In this document: positions 1 to 5,739 of the stretch, piece after piece
Layout: each line of letters opens with the position of its first letter
Position numbering within the stretch: the stretch's first letter is position 1
NCBI GenBank assembly: GCA_031271245.1
Contig: JAISWC010000247.1
Span: forward strand, 1 to 5,739
DNA: 5,739 bases
From: Tannerella sp.
GTDB taxonomy: Bacteria > Bacteroidota > Bacteroidia > Bacteroidales > Tannerellaceae
Direction: 5' to 3'
Made by a program: the position numbers and the translations under genes
The notes under the pieces: model-generated
The model's database searches: none
Seen by the model: only the letters and a program-made list of their open reading frames with translations
What the model was told of the DNA's origin: nothing

Positions 1-26
1 GTATTCATTTTAAAATCCATAATCTT

Positions 27-2750
27 ATGAACGGGAAAAACAGGAAAATGTACAGGTTCCTTTGCACCCTGCTGCTGGCGGGCAGTGGCATCGGACAGCT
101 GACGGCGGCGACGGCAACGAACCTGCGTTGCGAATATCTGGTCAATCCGCTGGGCATGGACGTGGCCGACCCGCGATTCACGTGGCAGCTCGACGACGAC
201 AGGCACGGAGCTGCACAAACCGCTTACCGGATTGTGGCGGGCACGGATTCGGCGGCGGTGGCGCGCGGCGACGGCGACATGTGGGACACGCAGAAGGTGG
301 CCTCCAACCGGATACGGGCTACCTACGCCGGCAAACCCCTGATGCCCTTCACCCGCTATTTCTGGAGCGTCCGTCTCTGGGACGCGGACGGGCAGGAACT
401 CGCGCCCCGGACGGCTTCGTTCGAGACGGGCCTGATGGAGGAGAAAAACTGGAAGGGCGCCTGGATAAGCGATGGCGAACACCTGGCGGGCAACGGTATC
501 CACGTCAGGCCGGCGCCTTATTTCCGGAAGGAATTTCAAGCGGACAGGCGTGTCAAATCGGCGCGAGCATACATCGCCGTGGCCGGCCTGTACGAGCTTT
601 ACATCAACGGCGAACGAATCGGCGACCACCGGCTTGACCCGATGTTCACTCGCTTCGACCGGCGGAACCTGTATGTCGCCTGCGACGTCACGGCGCAGGT
701 GCAGCAGGGGAAAAACGCCATCGGCGTACTGCTGGGCAACGGGTGGTACAACCACCAGTCCGTGGCCGTATGGTATTTCCACCGCGCACCCTGGCGCAAC
801 CGGCCGGCGTTCTGCATGGACCTGCGAATCACGTATGACGACGGTTCCGTCGAGACCGTCCGCACCGAAAGGGACTGGAAAACCAGCCTGAGTCCCGTCA
901 TCTTCAACAGCATTTACACGGCCGAACACTATGACGCCCGCCTGGAACAGCCGGGATGGAACACGGCCGGCTTCGACGATTCGAAATGGAAGGACATCGT
1001 TTACCGTTCGGCGCCTTCCCGAAACATCGTTTCGCAACTGCTGCACCCCATACGGAACGTGGAAAAGATTCCGGTGAAGACGTTCAGGAAAATAAATGAG
1101 CGAAAGTATCTTTTCGACCTGGGACAGAACATCGCCGGCGTAAGTCAGCTGCGCGTGAAGGGCGAGGCCGGCACGGAAATCCGGCTTCGTCATGCCGAAA
1201 TTCTGCGTCCCGGCGACGTCCTGTACATGGACAACATCGACGAACATTACCGTCCGGTGGACGACAGCGACCCGTTCCAGACCGATATTTTCATCCTCGC
1301 AGGAAAAGGAGAGGAAACGTTCATGCCGCGCTTTAACTACAAGGGTTTCCAGTATGTGGAGGTGACATCCGACCGTCCCGTCGAGTTGACGGCCGATGCG
1401 CTGACCGGCTGGTTCATGCATAGCGACCTTCCGCCGGTCGGACATGTCGAGACGTCCAACCCGCTGATTAACCGGATTTGGTGGGCGACGAACAATTCCT
1501 ATCTGTCCAACCTGTTCGGCTATCCGACCGACTGCCCGCACCGCGAGAAAAACGGCTGGACGGGCGACGCCAACCTGGCCGTCGAAATTGGACTGTACAA
1601 CTTCGACGGCATCACCGTCTATGAAAAGTGGCTGGCCGACCACCGCGACGAACAGCAGCCCAACGGCGTGTTCTCGAACATCATCCCCACCAGCGGATGG
1701 GGATACGACTGGGGTAACGGACTGGACTGGACCAGCAGCATTGCCACCATCCCCTGGGCGGTTTACCGGTTCTACGGCGACAGCCGCCTGCTCGCCGACT
1801 CCTACGAAAGCATGAAGCGGTACGCAGACCATGCCACCGAAATATCGCCCTCGGGACTGACGTCGTGGGGGCTGGGCGACTGGTGCCCGTACAAGTCGCG
1901 CACGCCTCAGCAGTATACGTCGTCCATCTACTATTACCGGACGGTGTCCATTCTGGCGGAAGCTGCCCGGCTGTTCGGGAAAGACGACGATTACAGACAG
2001 TATTCCGCGCTGGCGGAGAAAATCAGGTCGGCCATCAACGGGGAATACCTGAACCGGGAAACAGGCATCTACGGCAGCGGATTCCAGACCGAACAGAGTA
2101 CGGCGCTGTACTGGGGGATTGTCCCCGACGAACTGCGGCAGACGGTGGCGCAAAACCTGGCTAAGCGGGTAGTGGCCGACAACAGTCACGTGGACGTGGG
2201 CATACTGGGCTCCCGCGTCCTGCTTCCGGCGCTGAGCGAAAACGGATACGCCGACCTGGCCTATACGGTGGCCGCGCAGGAAACCTATCCCTCCTGGGGA
2301 CACTGGATCGTGCACGACAGCGCCACCACGCTCTACGAACAGTGGGAAGCCATCGGCGAGAAGAAGGAAACGTCTCTCAATCACATCATGTTCGGCGCCG
2401 TCAGCATCTGGTTCTACGAAACGCTGGGCGGCATACAGGTCGACCCGGCGCATCCGGGATTCGGGAATATCCTCCTGAAGCCCTGCTTTGTGGAAGGACT
2501 TCAGTATGCCGACGTTTCGTTTCAGTCTCCCTACGGAAAGATTGTCTCCCGCTGGGAAAAAAAGCGGAAGGACGTCACTTACCGGGTCGCCGTTCCGGCC
2601 AACAGCACGGCCGACTTCACGCCGCCACCCGGCTACCGTCTGACCGCCGCCACCCTGGCCGACGGCCGGGCGGTGACGCTCTCGCGGGACGAACATCAGG
2701 CATACCGGCTGCTCTCCGGAAACTATATTTTGAAACTCGGGAAAAAATGA
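27..2750 (+). CDS. Exported GH78 alpha-L-rhamnosidase
   Basis: This enzyme hydrolyses terminal alpha-L-rhamnosyl residues from glycans or plant glycosides, with inversion of configuration (family knowledge). The 907-aa protein starts with a signal peptide: a basic stretch to R10, a hydrophobic core at about 11-24, and likely cleavage near A27-A30. No lipobox is seen, so it is probably periplasmic or secreted. The domains follow the GH78 order: Ig-like (about 31-135), N-terminal beta domain (about 145-330), beta-sandwich (about 340-460), (alpha/alpha)6 catalytic barrel (about 465-800) and C-terminal beta domain (about 800-905). The catalytic motif reads DCPHREKNGWTGDA. D502, E507 and D514 have the same spacing as D567, E572 and D579 recalled for Bacillus RhaB, and E771 in the GHW...TTLYEQW segment is the probable base. 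The in-frame ATG at 48, preceded by AGGA, is an alternative start that keeps the signal peptide. The natural substrate cannot be read from sequence. Confidence 0.96.
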   Translation: MNGKNRKMYRFLCTLLLAGSGIGQLTAATATNLRCEYLVNPLGMDVADPRFTWQLDDDRHGAAQTAYRIVAGTDSAAVARGDGDMWDTQKVASNRIRATYAGKPLMPFTRYFWSVRLWDADGQELAPRTASFETGLMEEKNWKGAWISDGEHLAGNGIHVRPAPYFRKEFQADRRVKSARAYIAVAGLYELYINGERIGDHRLDPMFTRFDRRNLYVACDVTAQVQQGKNAIGVLLGNGWYNHQSVAVWYFHRAPWRNRPAFCMDLRITYDDGSVETVRTERDWKTSLSPVIFNSIYTAEHYDARLEQPGWNTAGFDDSKWKDIVYRSAPSRNIVSQLLHPIRNVEKIPVKTFRKINERKYLFDLGQNIAGVSQLRVKGEAGTEIRLRHAEILRPGDVLYMDNIDEHYRPVDDSDPFQTDIFILAGKGEETFMPRFNYKGFQYVEVTSDRPVELTADALTGWFMHSDLPPVGHVETSNPLINRIWWATNNSYLSNLFGYPTDCPHREKNGWTGDANLAVEIGLYNFDGITVYEKWLADHRDEQQPNGVFSNIIPTSGWGYDWGNGLDWTSSIATIPWAVYRFYGDSRLLADSYESMKRYADHATEISPSGLTSWGLGDWCPYKSRTPQQYTSSIYYYRTVSILAEAARLFGKDDDYRQYSALAEKIRSAINGEYLNRETGIYGSGFQTEQSTALYWGIVPDELRQTVAQNLAKRVVADNSHVDVGILGSRVLLPALSENGYADLAYTVAAQETYPSWGHWIVHDSATTLYEQWEAIGEKKETSLNHIMFGAVSIWFYETLGGIQVDPAHPGFGNILLKPCFVEGLQYADVSFQSPYGKIVSRWEKKRKDVTYRVAVPANSTADFTPPPGYRLTAATLADGRAVTLSRDEHQAYRLLSGNYILKLGKK

Positions 2751-2757
2751 AATAACA

Positions 2758-2852
2758 GTAGTCAGTAGTTAACAGTTAGTAGCAGGGCTTTGTGTCATCA
2801 GATGACACGCTCTCTATCGACTGCCTTCTACTAACTGCTAACTACCAACTAC
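2758..2852. repeat. Long imperfect inverted repeat with nested hairpin
   Basis: The arms 2758-2782 and 2828-2852 pair at 22 of 25 positions; mismatches are at 2763, 2764 and 2772 of the left arm. The core of the left arm is GTAGTTAACAGTTAGTAG. Three more pairs (2784-2786 with 2824-2826) extend the stem inward. The loop holds a second perfect hairpin, GTGTCAT-CAG-ATGACAC, at 2792-2808. The element fills most of the 116-nt gap between the rhamnosidase and dehydrogenase genes. No T-run follows it, so it is not a standard intrinsic terminator. The texture resembles dispersed intergenic repeats of Bacteroidales genomes; that is my recognition and is not demonstrated here. It could act on mRNA stability or as a cruciform, or be a non-autonomous mobile repeat. 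Confidence 0.8.
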
Positions 2853-2866
2853 CAACAATAGAAAAT

Positions 2867-3898
2867 ATGAAAGCGCTTGTTTTGGAAGACTACCATCGAC
2901 TGGTCTATAAAGAAGTCGAAGACCCGCAGCCGGCTGCGGGCGAAGTATTAATCAGGGTGAAAGCCTGCGGCATCTGCGGAAGCGATGTGCACGGCATGGA
3001 CGGCAGTACCGGACGCCGCCAGCCGCCCATCATCATGGGACATGAAGCATCGGGAGTAATCGTCGGAACCGGCGAAGGCGTCGACCGCTGGAAAGAAGGC
3101 GACCGCGTGACGTTCGACTCCACCGTGTATCCGCTCGACGACTGGTACACGCTCAAGGGACATTACAACCTGAGCGAAGGCCGCGAAGTGGTAGGCGTAT
3201 CGCCGAAGGAATACAAACGCCACGGCGCATTCGCGGAATATCTGGCCGTGCCGCAGCATATCCTTTACCGGATCCCCGACAGCGTCACCTTTGAACAGGC
3301 GGCCATGGTCGAACCCGCAGCCGTGGCGGCACACGCCGTCGGACTTTCGGGCGTCAGGGCGGGCGACAGCGCCGCAGTGCTCGGCAGCGGCATGATCGGC
3401 ACGTTTATCGTCAGTATGCTCAAGGCTTCGGGCGCCACGCCGGTGATTGCCGTGGATATGGACGGCGAAAAACTCAGGATGGCCGCCAAATACGGCGCCG
3501 ACGTGCTCGTCAATTCCGGCAGCCAGTCCGTGGCCGACGTTATCCGTAGCCATACCAAAGGACGCGGCGCCGACATCGGCTTCGAAGCCATCGGTATCTC
3601 CGCCACCGTCAACACGCTGATCGACTCGCTGCGCAAGGCAGCCACCGCCGTGCTGGTGGGCAACGTGACGCCCGTTATCGAGTTTCCACTGCAAAAGGTA
3701 GTCACTGCCGAAATCCGCGTGCAGGGCAGTTGCGCCATCAACGGCGAATACGAAGTCATCCTCGACATGATTGCCGGCGGCGCCCTGAAAGTGGACGACA
3801 TGATCTCCGCCACAGCTCCCCTGAGCGAAGGCGCCGAATGGTTCCGCAAACTCTATCACCGCGAAGGGAATCTCAACAAAGTCATTCTGATTCCGTAA
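2867..3898 (+). CDS. Zinc-dependent MDR alcohol/polyol dehydrogenase
   Basis: This is a cytoplasmic medium-chain dehydrogenase/reductase of 343 aa, close to the family norm, expected to oxidise a sugar alcohol or sugar hydroxyl with NAD. The N-terminal GroES-like domain (about 1-155) carries catalytic-zinc residues C37 (CGICGSD), H59 and E60 (MGHE), and E149 (MVEP). The Rossmann domain follows, with VLGSGMIG at 171-178. D197 at the end of the second strand suggests NAD over NADP. The structural-zinc lobe lacks its four cysteines: the CxxCxxCx7C positions are P89, D92, T95 and S103. The open frame continues upstream to a GTG at 2792, but those 25 codons run through the inverted repeat, whereas ATG 2867 begins with the typical MDR opening MKALVLEDY. 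The relation to sorbitol, threonine or galactitol-phosphate dehydrogenases is general; the substrate is unknown. L-rhamnose-derived or other polyols are plausible from the neighbour only. Confidence 0.93.
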   Translation: MKALVLEDYHRLVYKEVEDPQPAAGEVLIRVKACGICGSDVHGMDGSTGRRQPPIIMGHEASGVIVGTGEGVDRWKEGDRVTFDSTVYPLDDWYTLKGHYNLSEGREVVGVSPKEYKRHGAFAEYLAVPQHILYRIPDSVTFEQAAMVEPAAVAAHAVGLSGVRAGDSAAVLGSGMIGTFIVSMLKASGATPVIAVDMDGEKLRMAAKYGADVLVNSGSQSVADVIRSHTKGRGADIGFEAIGISATVNTLIDSLRKAATAVLVGNVTPVIEFPLQKVVTAEIRVQGSCAINGEYEVILDMIAGGALKVDDMISATAPLSEGAEWFRKLYHREGNLNKVILIP

Positions 3899-3901
3899 GC
3901 C

Positions 3902-4015
3902 GTGAAAGAGAGGATAAGACTGTTTGAAGAAAAAAACGGACCCGTTACAAACTGTAACGCTTTGATAATGTGCGCGCCGGATGGCAAGATGCGATTAACC
4001 GGCGTGGCCGAATAA
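3902..4015 (+). CDS. Possible 37-aa small ORF in the dehydrogenase-oxidoreductase gap
   Basis: A GTG-started frame encodes 37 residues, beginning MKERIRLFEEKNGPV and ending GKMRLTGVAE, and stops at TAA. It lies in the same frame as the preceding dehydrogenase, two codons after its stop, and fills most of the 148-nt gap. I recognise no family. It has no hydrophobic segment and no clear ribosome-binding site. About 20 of its 37 codons end in G or C, visibly fewer than in the flanking genes, and a perfect palindrome lies within it. It could be a real small protein, a decayed gene remnant or a chance open frame. Chance or remnant is most likely. Confidence 0.15.
   Translation: MKERIRLFEEKNGPVTNCNALIMCAPDGKMRLTGVAE
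3943..3959. promoter_or_regulatory. 17-nt palindrome: candidate operator or small hairpin
   Basis: CGTTACA-AAC-TGTAACG is a perfect 7-bp inverted repeat around a 3-nt centre, 88 nt before the start of the Gfo/Idh/MocA gene. A weaker second inverted repeat follows, CGCCGG (3975-3980) with CCGGCG (3999-4004). No U-tract follows on the + strand, so a terminator is unlikely. The size and symmetry suit a dimeric regulator site, but no convincing TTTG / TAnnTTTG Bacteroidota promoter pair is placed around it. The function is inferred only from shape and position. The rest of this gap shows nothing else beyond the weak small ORF. Confidence 0.3.
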
Positions 4016-4046
4016 CAGACAACCCATAATTTCAAATTCAAGACAA

Positions 4047-5177
4047 ATGAAAGAATACAAATTAGCTATTATCGGATGCGGCAAAGTGGCGCATCTTCAT
4101 GCCCGGGCCATCGGCAACCTGCCCAATGCGAGGCTGACTGCCGTATGGAGCCGCACGCCGGAATCGGCCCGGAAATTTGCCGAAACCTACGGCGTGACGG
4201 CCTGCGACGACATTGACTCCATGGTTCGCGAACACGGCATCGACTTGGTCATCGTCTGCAATCCGCATCCATTCCACCGGGAGGTCACGATACAGGCGGC
4301 GCAGGCCGGCGCAAACGTGCTGGTGGAGAAACCGCTCGCGGCCACGCTGGAAGACTGCGACGCCATGATTGACGCCTGCCGCTCGGCAGGCGTGCAACTC
4401 GGCGTGGTCAGCCAGCGCCGTTTCTACGCTCCCGTACAGCGCATCCGCAGGGCCATTGAGGCGGGAAAACTCGGCGTGCCGGCGCTGGGCACCGTCAACA
4501 TGCTGGGCTGGCGCGACAAAGCCTACTACGACGCCGACCCGTGGCGCGGCACGTGGGACATGGAAGGCGGAGGCGTACTGGTCAACCAGGCGCCTCATCA
4601 GCTGGACATTCTGCTCTGGTTCATGGGCGAAGTAGACGAAGTGTACGGCCTCTGGCGCAACCTGAACCACCCGTATATCGAAGTGGAGGACACCGCCGTA
4701 GCCATTGTCAGGTTCCGTAGCGGCGGCATCGGCAACATCATCGTCAGCAATTCGGAGAAGCCCGGCATCTACGGCAAGGTACAGGTACACGGCTCCAACG
4801 GCGCCTCTGCAGGCGTGCAGACCGATGGCGGAGCGATGTTCATAGCCGGCATGTCGTCGGTACTCGAGCCGCCGGTGAACGACCTGTGGACCGTGCCCGG
4901 CGAAGAATCGCTGCTGGACGGCTGGGTGAAGGAGGACAGCGAACTGTTTAACCGGATCGACCCGACCGTTTACTACATGGAACGTCAGATCGAAGACTTC
5001 CTGCAGGCGCTGGACGAAGGTCGCGAGCCGCTCGTCACCGGCGAGTTCGGACGCCGTACGGTGGAACTCTTTACCGCCATCTACCGCTCCACGCGCGACA
5101 ATGCGCCGGTGAAGTTCCCGCTGAAACCCGAATACGGCAACGACATGGACGGAAGAGTCCGGAGAATTGAGAATTGA
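4047..5177 (+). CDS. Gfo/Idh/MocA-family NAD(P)-dependent sugar oxidoreductase
   Basis: This 376-aa cytoplasmic dehydrogenase probably oxidises, reduces or epimerises a sugar, inositol or glycoside. The N-terminal Rossmann domain (about 5-120) opens LAIIGCGKVAHLH, with the nucleotide loop at G10-C11-G12, and carries the family EKP motif at E94-K95-P96 (VLVEKPLAAT). The C-terminal alpha/beta substrate domain holds the GGG-VNQAPHQLD segment, in which K95, H184 and D187 are the expected catalytic or substrate-contact residues. A start at ATG 4047 places the first beta strand at the usual distance, and A-rich DNA precedes it with no strong Shine-Dalgarno. The family-like end is FPLKPEYGNDMDGR. 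The final VRRIEN residues and the stop are encoded at the edge of and within a tandem repeat, so the native C terminus may have been altered. The substrate cannot be assigned; cooperation with the upstream dehydrogenase is inferred from adjacency. Confidence 0.94.
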   Translation: MKEYKLAIIGCGKVAHLHARAIGNLPNARLTAVWSRTPESARKFAETYGVTACDDIDSMVREHGIDLVIVCNPHPFHREVTIQAAQAGANVLVEKPLAATLEDCDAMIDACRSAGVQLGVVSQRRFYAPVQRIRRAIEAGKLGVPALGTVNMLGWRDKAYYDADPWRGTWDMEGGGVLVNQAPHQLDILLWFMGEVDEVYGLWRNLNHPYIEVEDTAVAIVRFRSGGIGNIIVSNSEKPGIYGKVQVHGSNGASAGVQTDGGAMFIAGMSSVLEPPVNDLWTVPGEESLLDGWVKEDSELFNRIDPTVYYMERQIEDFLQALDEGREPLVTGEFGRRTVELFTAIYRSTRDNAPVKFPLKPEYGNDMDGRVRRIEN

Positions 5178-5190
5178 GAATGGAGAATGA
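5163..5190 (+). repeat. Four-copy 7-nt tandem repeat overlapping a stop codon
   Basis: Four consecutive heptamers are visible: AGAATTG, AGAATTG, AGAATGG and AGAATGA. The first two are identical and the others differ by one or two bases. The stop codon of the Gfo/Idh/MocA gene (5175-5177) falls across the boundary of copies two and three. GAATTGAGAA-type runs are familiar to me as intergenic texture in Bacteroidales, which is recognition without a search. The array could vary in length by replication slippage. A gain or loss of one copy would shift the reading frame of the gene's last codons. Confidence 0.75.
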
Positions 5191-5195
5191 TTTCG

Positions 5196-5212
5196 AAGCG
5201 TCCGGGACGCTT
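5196..5212. repeat. Small GC-rich hairpin after the oxidoreductase gene
   Basis: AAGCGTC-CGG-GACGCTT forms a perfect 7-bp stem with a 3-nt loop, 19 nt after the oxidoreductase stop. A run of five T appears only at 5225-5229, 12 nt beyond the stem, which is too far for a standard intrinsic terminator. A weak or non-canonical terminator remains possible. It directly abuts the larger hairpin that starts at 5213 and may be part of one composite intergenic element. Confidence 0.5.
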
Positions 5213-5300
5213 GCGGCAACGGTATTTTTCGTCCTGGGACATTTGGGACATTTGCGACTCGTGTCCCTTCTGTCCCAAAAGTCCCCAAAACGTTTGCCGC
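5213..5300. repeat. Large imperfect hairpin built on a 9-nt period
   Basis: Inner arms 5236-5250 and 5271-5285 pair at 14 of 15 positions, with one A-A mismatch at 5241/5280, around a 20-nt loop. Outer arms GCGGCAA (5213-5219) and TTGCCGC (5294-5300) pair perfectly, and the TTTT at 5226-5229 can pair with AAAA at 5287-5290. Independently, 5235-5279 splits into five 9-nt units that all begin TG: TGGGACATT twice, TGCGACTCG, TGTCCCTTC and TGTCCCAAA. The period switches from GGGAC to its complement GTCCC, and this switch creates the hairpin. It fills most of the 154-nt gap before the HAD gene. A dispersed Bacteroidales intergenic repeat is the best guess; a role as transcript-end or mRNA-stability structure is possible. 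Confidence 0.7.
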
Positions 5301-5331
5301 CGTTGCGGATTTGAATCTTTAAATTGACTGG

Positions 5332-5739
5332 ATGATCAGGAATCTTGTTTTTGATATGGGTGGAGTGCTGGTGGATGTCCGGCGCGAGGAAGCCGTCCGG
5401 CAGTTTCAGGCGATTGGCGTGACGGACGCCGACCGGCTGATTGACTCTTACCATCACAGCGGTATCTTTCTGGATATCGAAAGCGGCGCCATCGACGCGG
5501 AGACGTTCTGCCGGCTGCTATGCGAACATGTCGGGAAAGACATCCCCCGCGAGGCCATCGAACGTGCCTGGAAAAGTATTATTTCCCGACCGGAAGCCCG
5601 CAAACTGGAGTATCTGCTCGAACTGCGCAAAAACTACAGGCTGTTCCTGCTGAGCAACAACAACCCCATCCTGATGGACTGGGCGCGGACACCGGACTTT
5701 TCGCCCGACGGCCATCCGATTACGTTCTATTTCGACAAA
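5332..5739 (+). CDS. HAD-superfamily phosphatase, YihX-like, 3' end outside window
   Basis: The frame starts at ATG 5332 (MIRNLVFDMGGVLVDVR) and stays open for 136 codons to the window edge; this branch is usually about 200 aa. HAD motif I is FDMGGVLVD with nucleophile D8. The +2 position, usually Asp, is Gly (G10), as in the FDLGNV motif recalled for E. coli YihX. A helical cap region covers about 18-90. Motif II is FLLSNNN, with S108-N109. Motif III Lys and motif IV acidic residues lie beyond the window. YihX-type enzymes remove phosphate from alpha-D-glucose-1-phosphate and related sugar phosphates. A cytoplasmic sugar-phosphate phosphatase is therefore the likely role, with substrate unproven. 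No clear Shine-Dalgarno precedes the start, and a 154-nt repeat-filled gap separates it from the oxidoreductase gene, so cotranscription is uncertain. Confidence 0.88.
   Translation, partial: MIRNLVFDMGGVLVDVRREEAVRQFQAIGVTDADRLIDSYHHSGIFLDIESGAIDAETFCRLLCEHVGKDIPREAIERAWKSIISRPEARKLEYLLELRKNYRLFLLSNNNPILMDWARTPDFSPDGHPITFYFDK

Noticed and set aside
1..26. AT-rich leader before the rhamnosidase as a promoter or ribosome-binding site
   Set aside because: Only 26 nt are visible, with no recognisable promoter element or Shine-Dalgarno sequence.
2792..2808. Perfect GTGTCAT/ATGACAC hairpin as an intrinsic terminator of the rhamnosidase gene
   Set aside because: No T-run follows it, and it sits within the loop of a larger inverted repeat.
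2792..2866. 25-codon N-terminal extension of the dehydrogenase from GTG 2792
   Set aside because: The extension is translated inverted-repeat sequence. The ATG at 2867 gives the normal MDR N terminus and length.
2948..3859. 303-codon open frame on the minus strand opposite the dehydrogenase gene
   Set aside because: It is His-, Ala- and Gly-rich with no recognisable motif and is fully antisense to a well-supported MDR gene.
3923..3964. Bacteroidota promoter pair (TTTG at 3923-3926 and TTTG at 3961-3964)
   Set aside because: The two boxes are 34 nt apart instead of about 20, and the second lacks the TA of TAnnTTTG.
4062..5288. 408-codon open frame on the minus strand opposite the oxidoreductase gene
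   Set aside because: It lies antisense to a gene with clear Rossmann and EKP motifs. Its openness follows from GC-biased third positions, and its N-terminal part is translated intergenic repeat. No domain is recognisable.
5235..5290. Short repeated units as a possible CRISPR array
   Set aside because: Units are 9 nt, contiguous, degenerate and partly inverted, with no spacers.

Overview
The window looks like chromosomal DNA from a Bacteroidales bacterium (Bacteroidota). This rests on three things: a secreted glycosidase of the kind found in polysaccharide-utilisation loci, A-rich start regions with no strong Shine-Dalgarno sequence, and intergenic spacers with repeat texture typical of that group. 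Coding DNA is moderately GC-rich with GC-biased third codon positions. That suits a higher-GC lineage such as Alistipes- or Parabacteroides-like organisms better than a low-GC Bacteroides. The lineage is inferred from texture, not from a marker gene.

Four protein genes lie on the + strand. (1) 27-2750 is a complete exported GH78 alpha-L-rhamnosidase. (2) 2867-3898 is a zinc-dependent medium-chain (MDR) alcohol/polyol dehydrogenase that keeps the catalytic zinc site but has lost all four structural-zinc cysteines. (3) 4047-5177 is a Gfo/Idh/MocA-family NAD(P)-dependent sugar oxidoreductase. (4) 5332-5739 is the first 136 codons of a HAD phosphatase resembling the glucose-1-phosphatase (YihX) branch, cut by the window edge. 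A 37-codon GTG-started frame at 3902-4015 is a weak extra candidate.

The gaps between genes (116, 148 and 154 nt) all carry palindromic or repeated DNA. 2758-2852 is a long imperfect inverted repeat enclosing a second small hairpin. 3943-3959 is a 17-nt perfect palindrome with a 3-nt centre. 5163-5300 is a composite of a 7-nt tandem repeat, a small hairpin and a large hairpin built on a 9-nt period. The tandem repeat supplies the stop codon of the Gfo/Idh/MocA gene, and the first inverted repeat falsely extends the dehydrogenase frame upstream.

Functionally, the rhamnosidase would release L-rhamnose from a glycan or glycoside outside the cytoplasm. The two dehydrogenases and the phosphatase would act on sugars or sugar phosphates in the cytoplasm. 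No canonical rhamnose isomerase, kinase or aldolase gene is in view. The co-directional order suggests a catabolic cluster, but the wide repeat-bearing gaps mean one transcript cannot be assumed. No tRNA, rRNA, CRISPR array, insertion sequence or clear terminator was seen.
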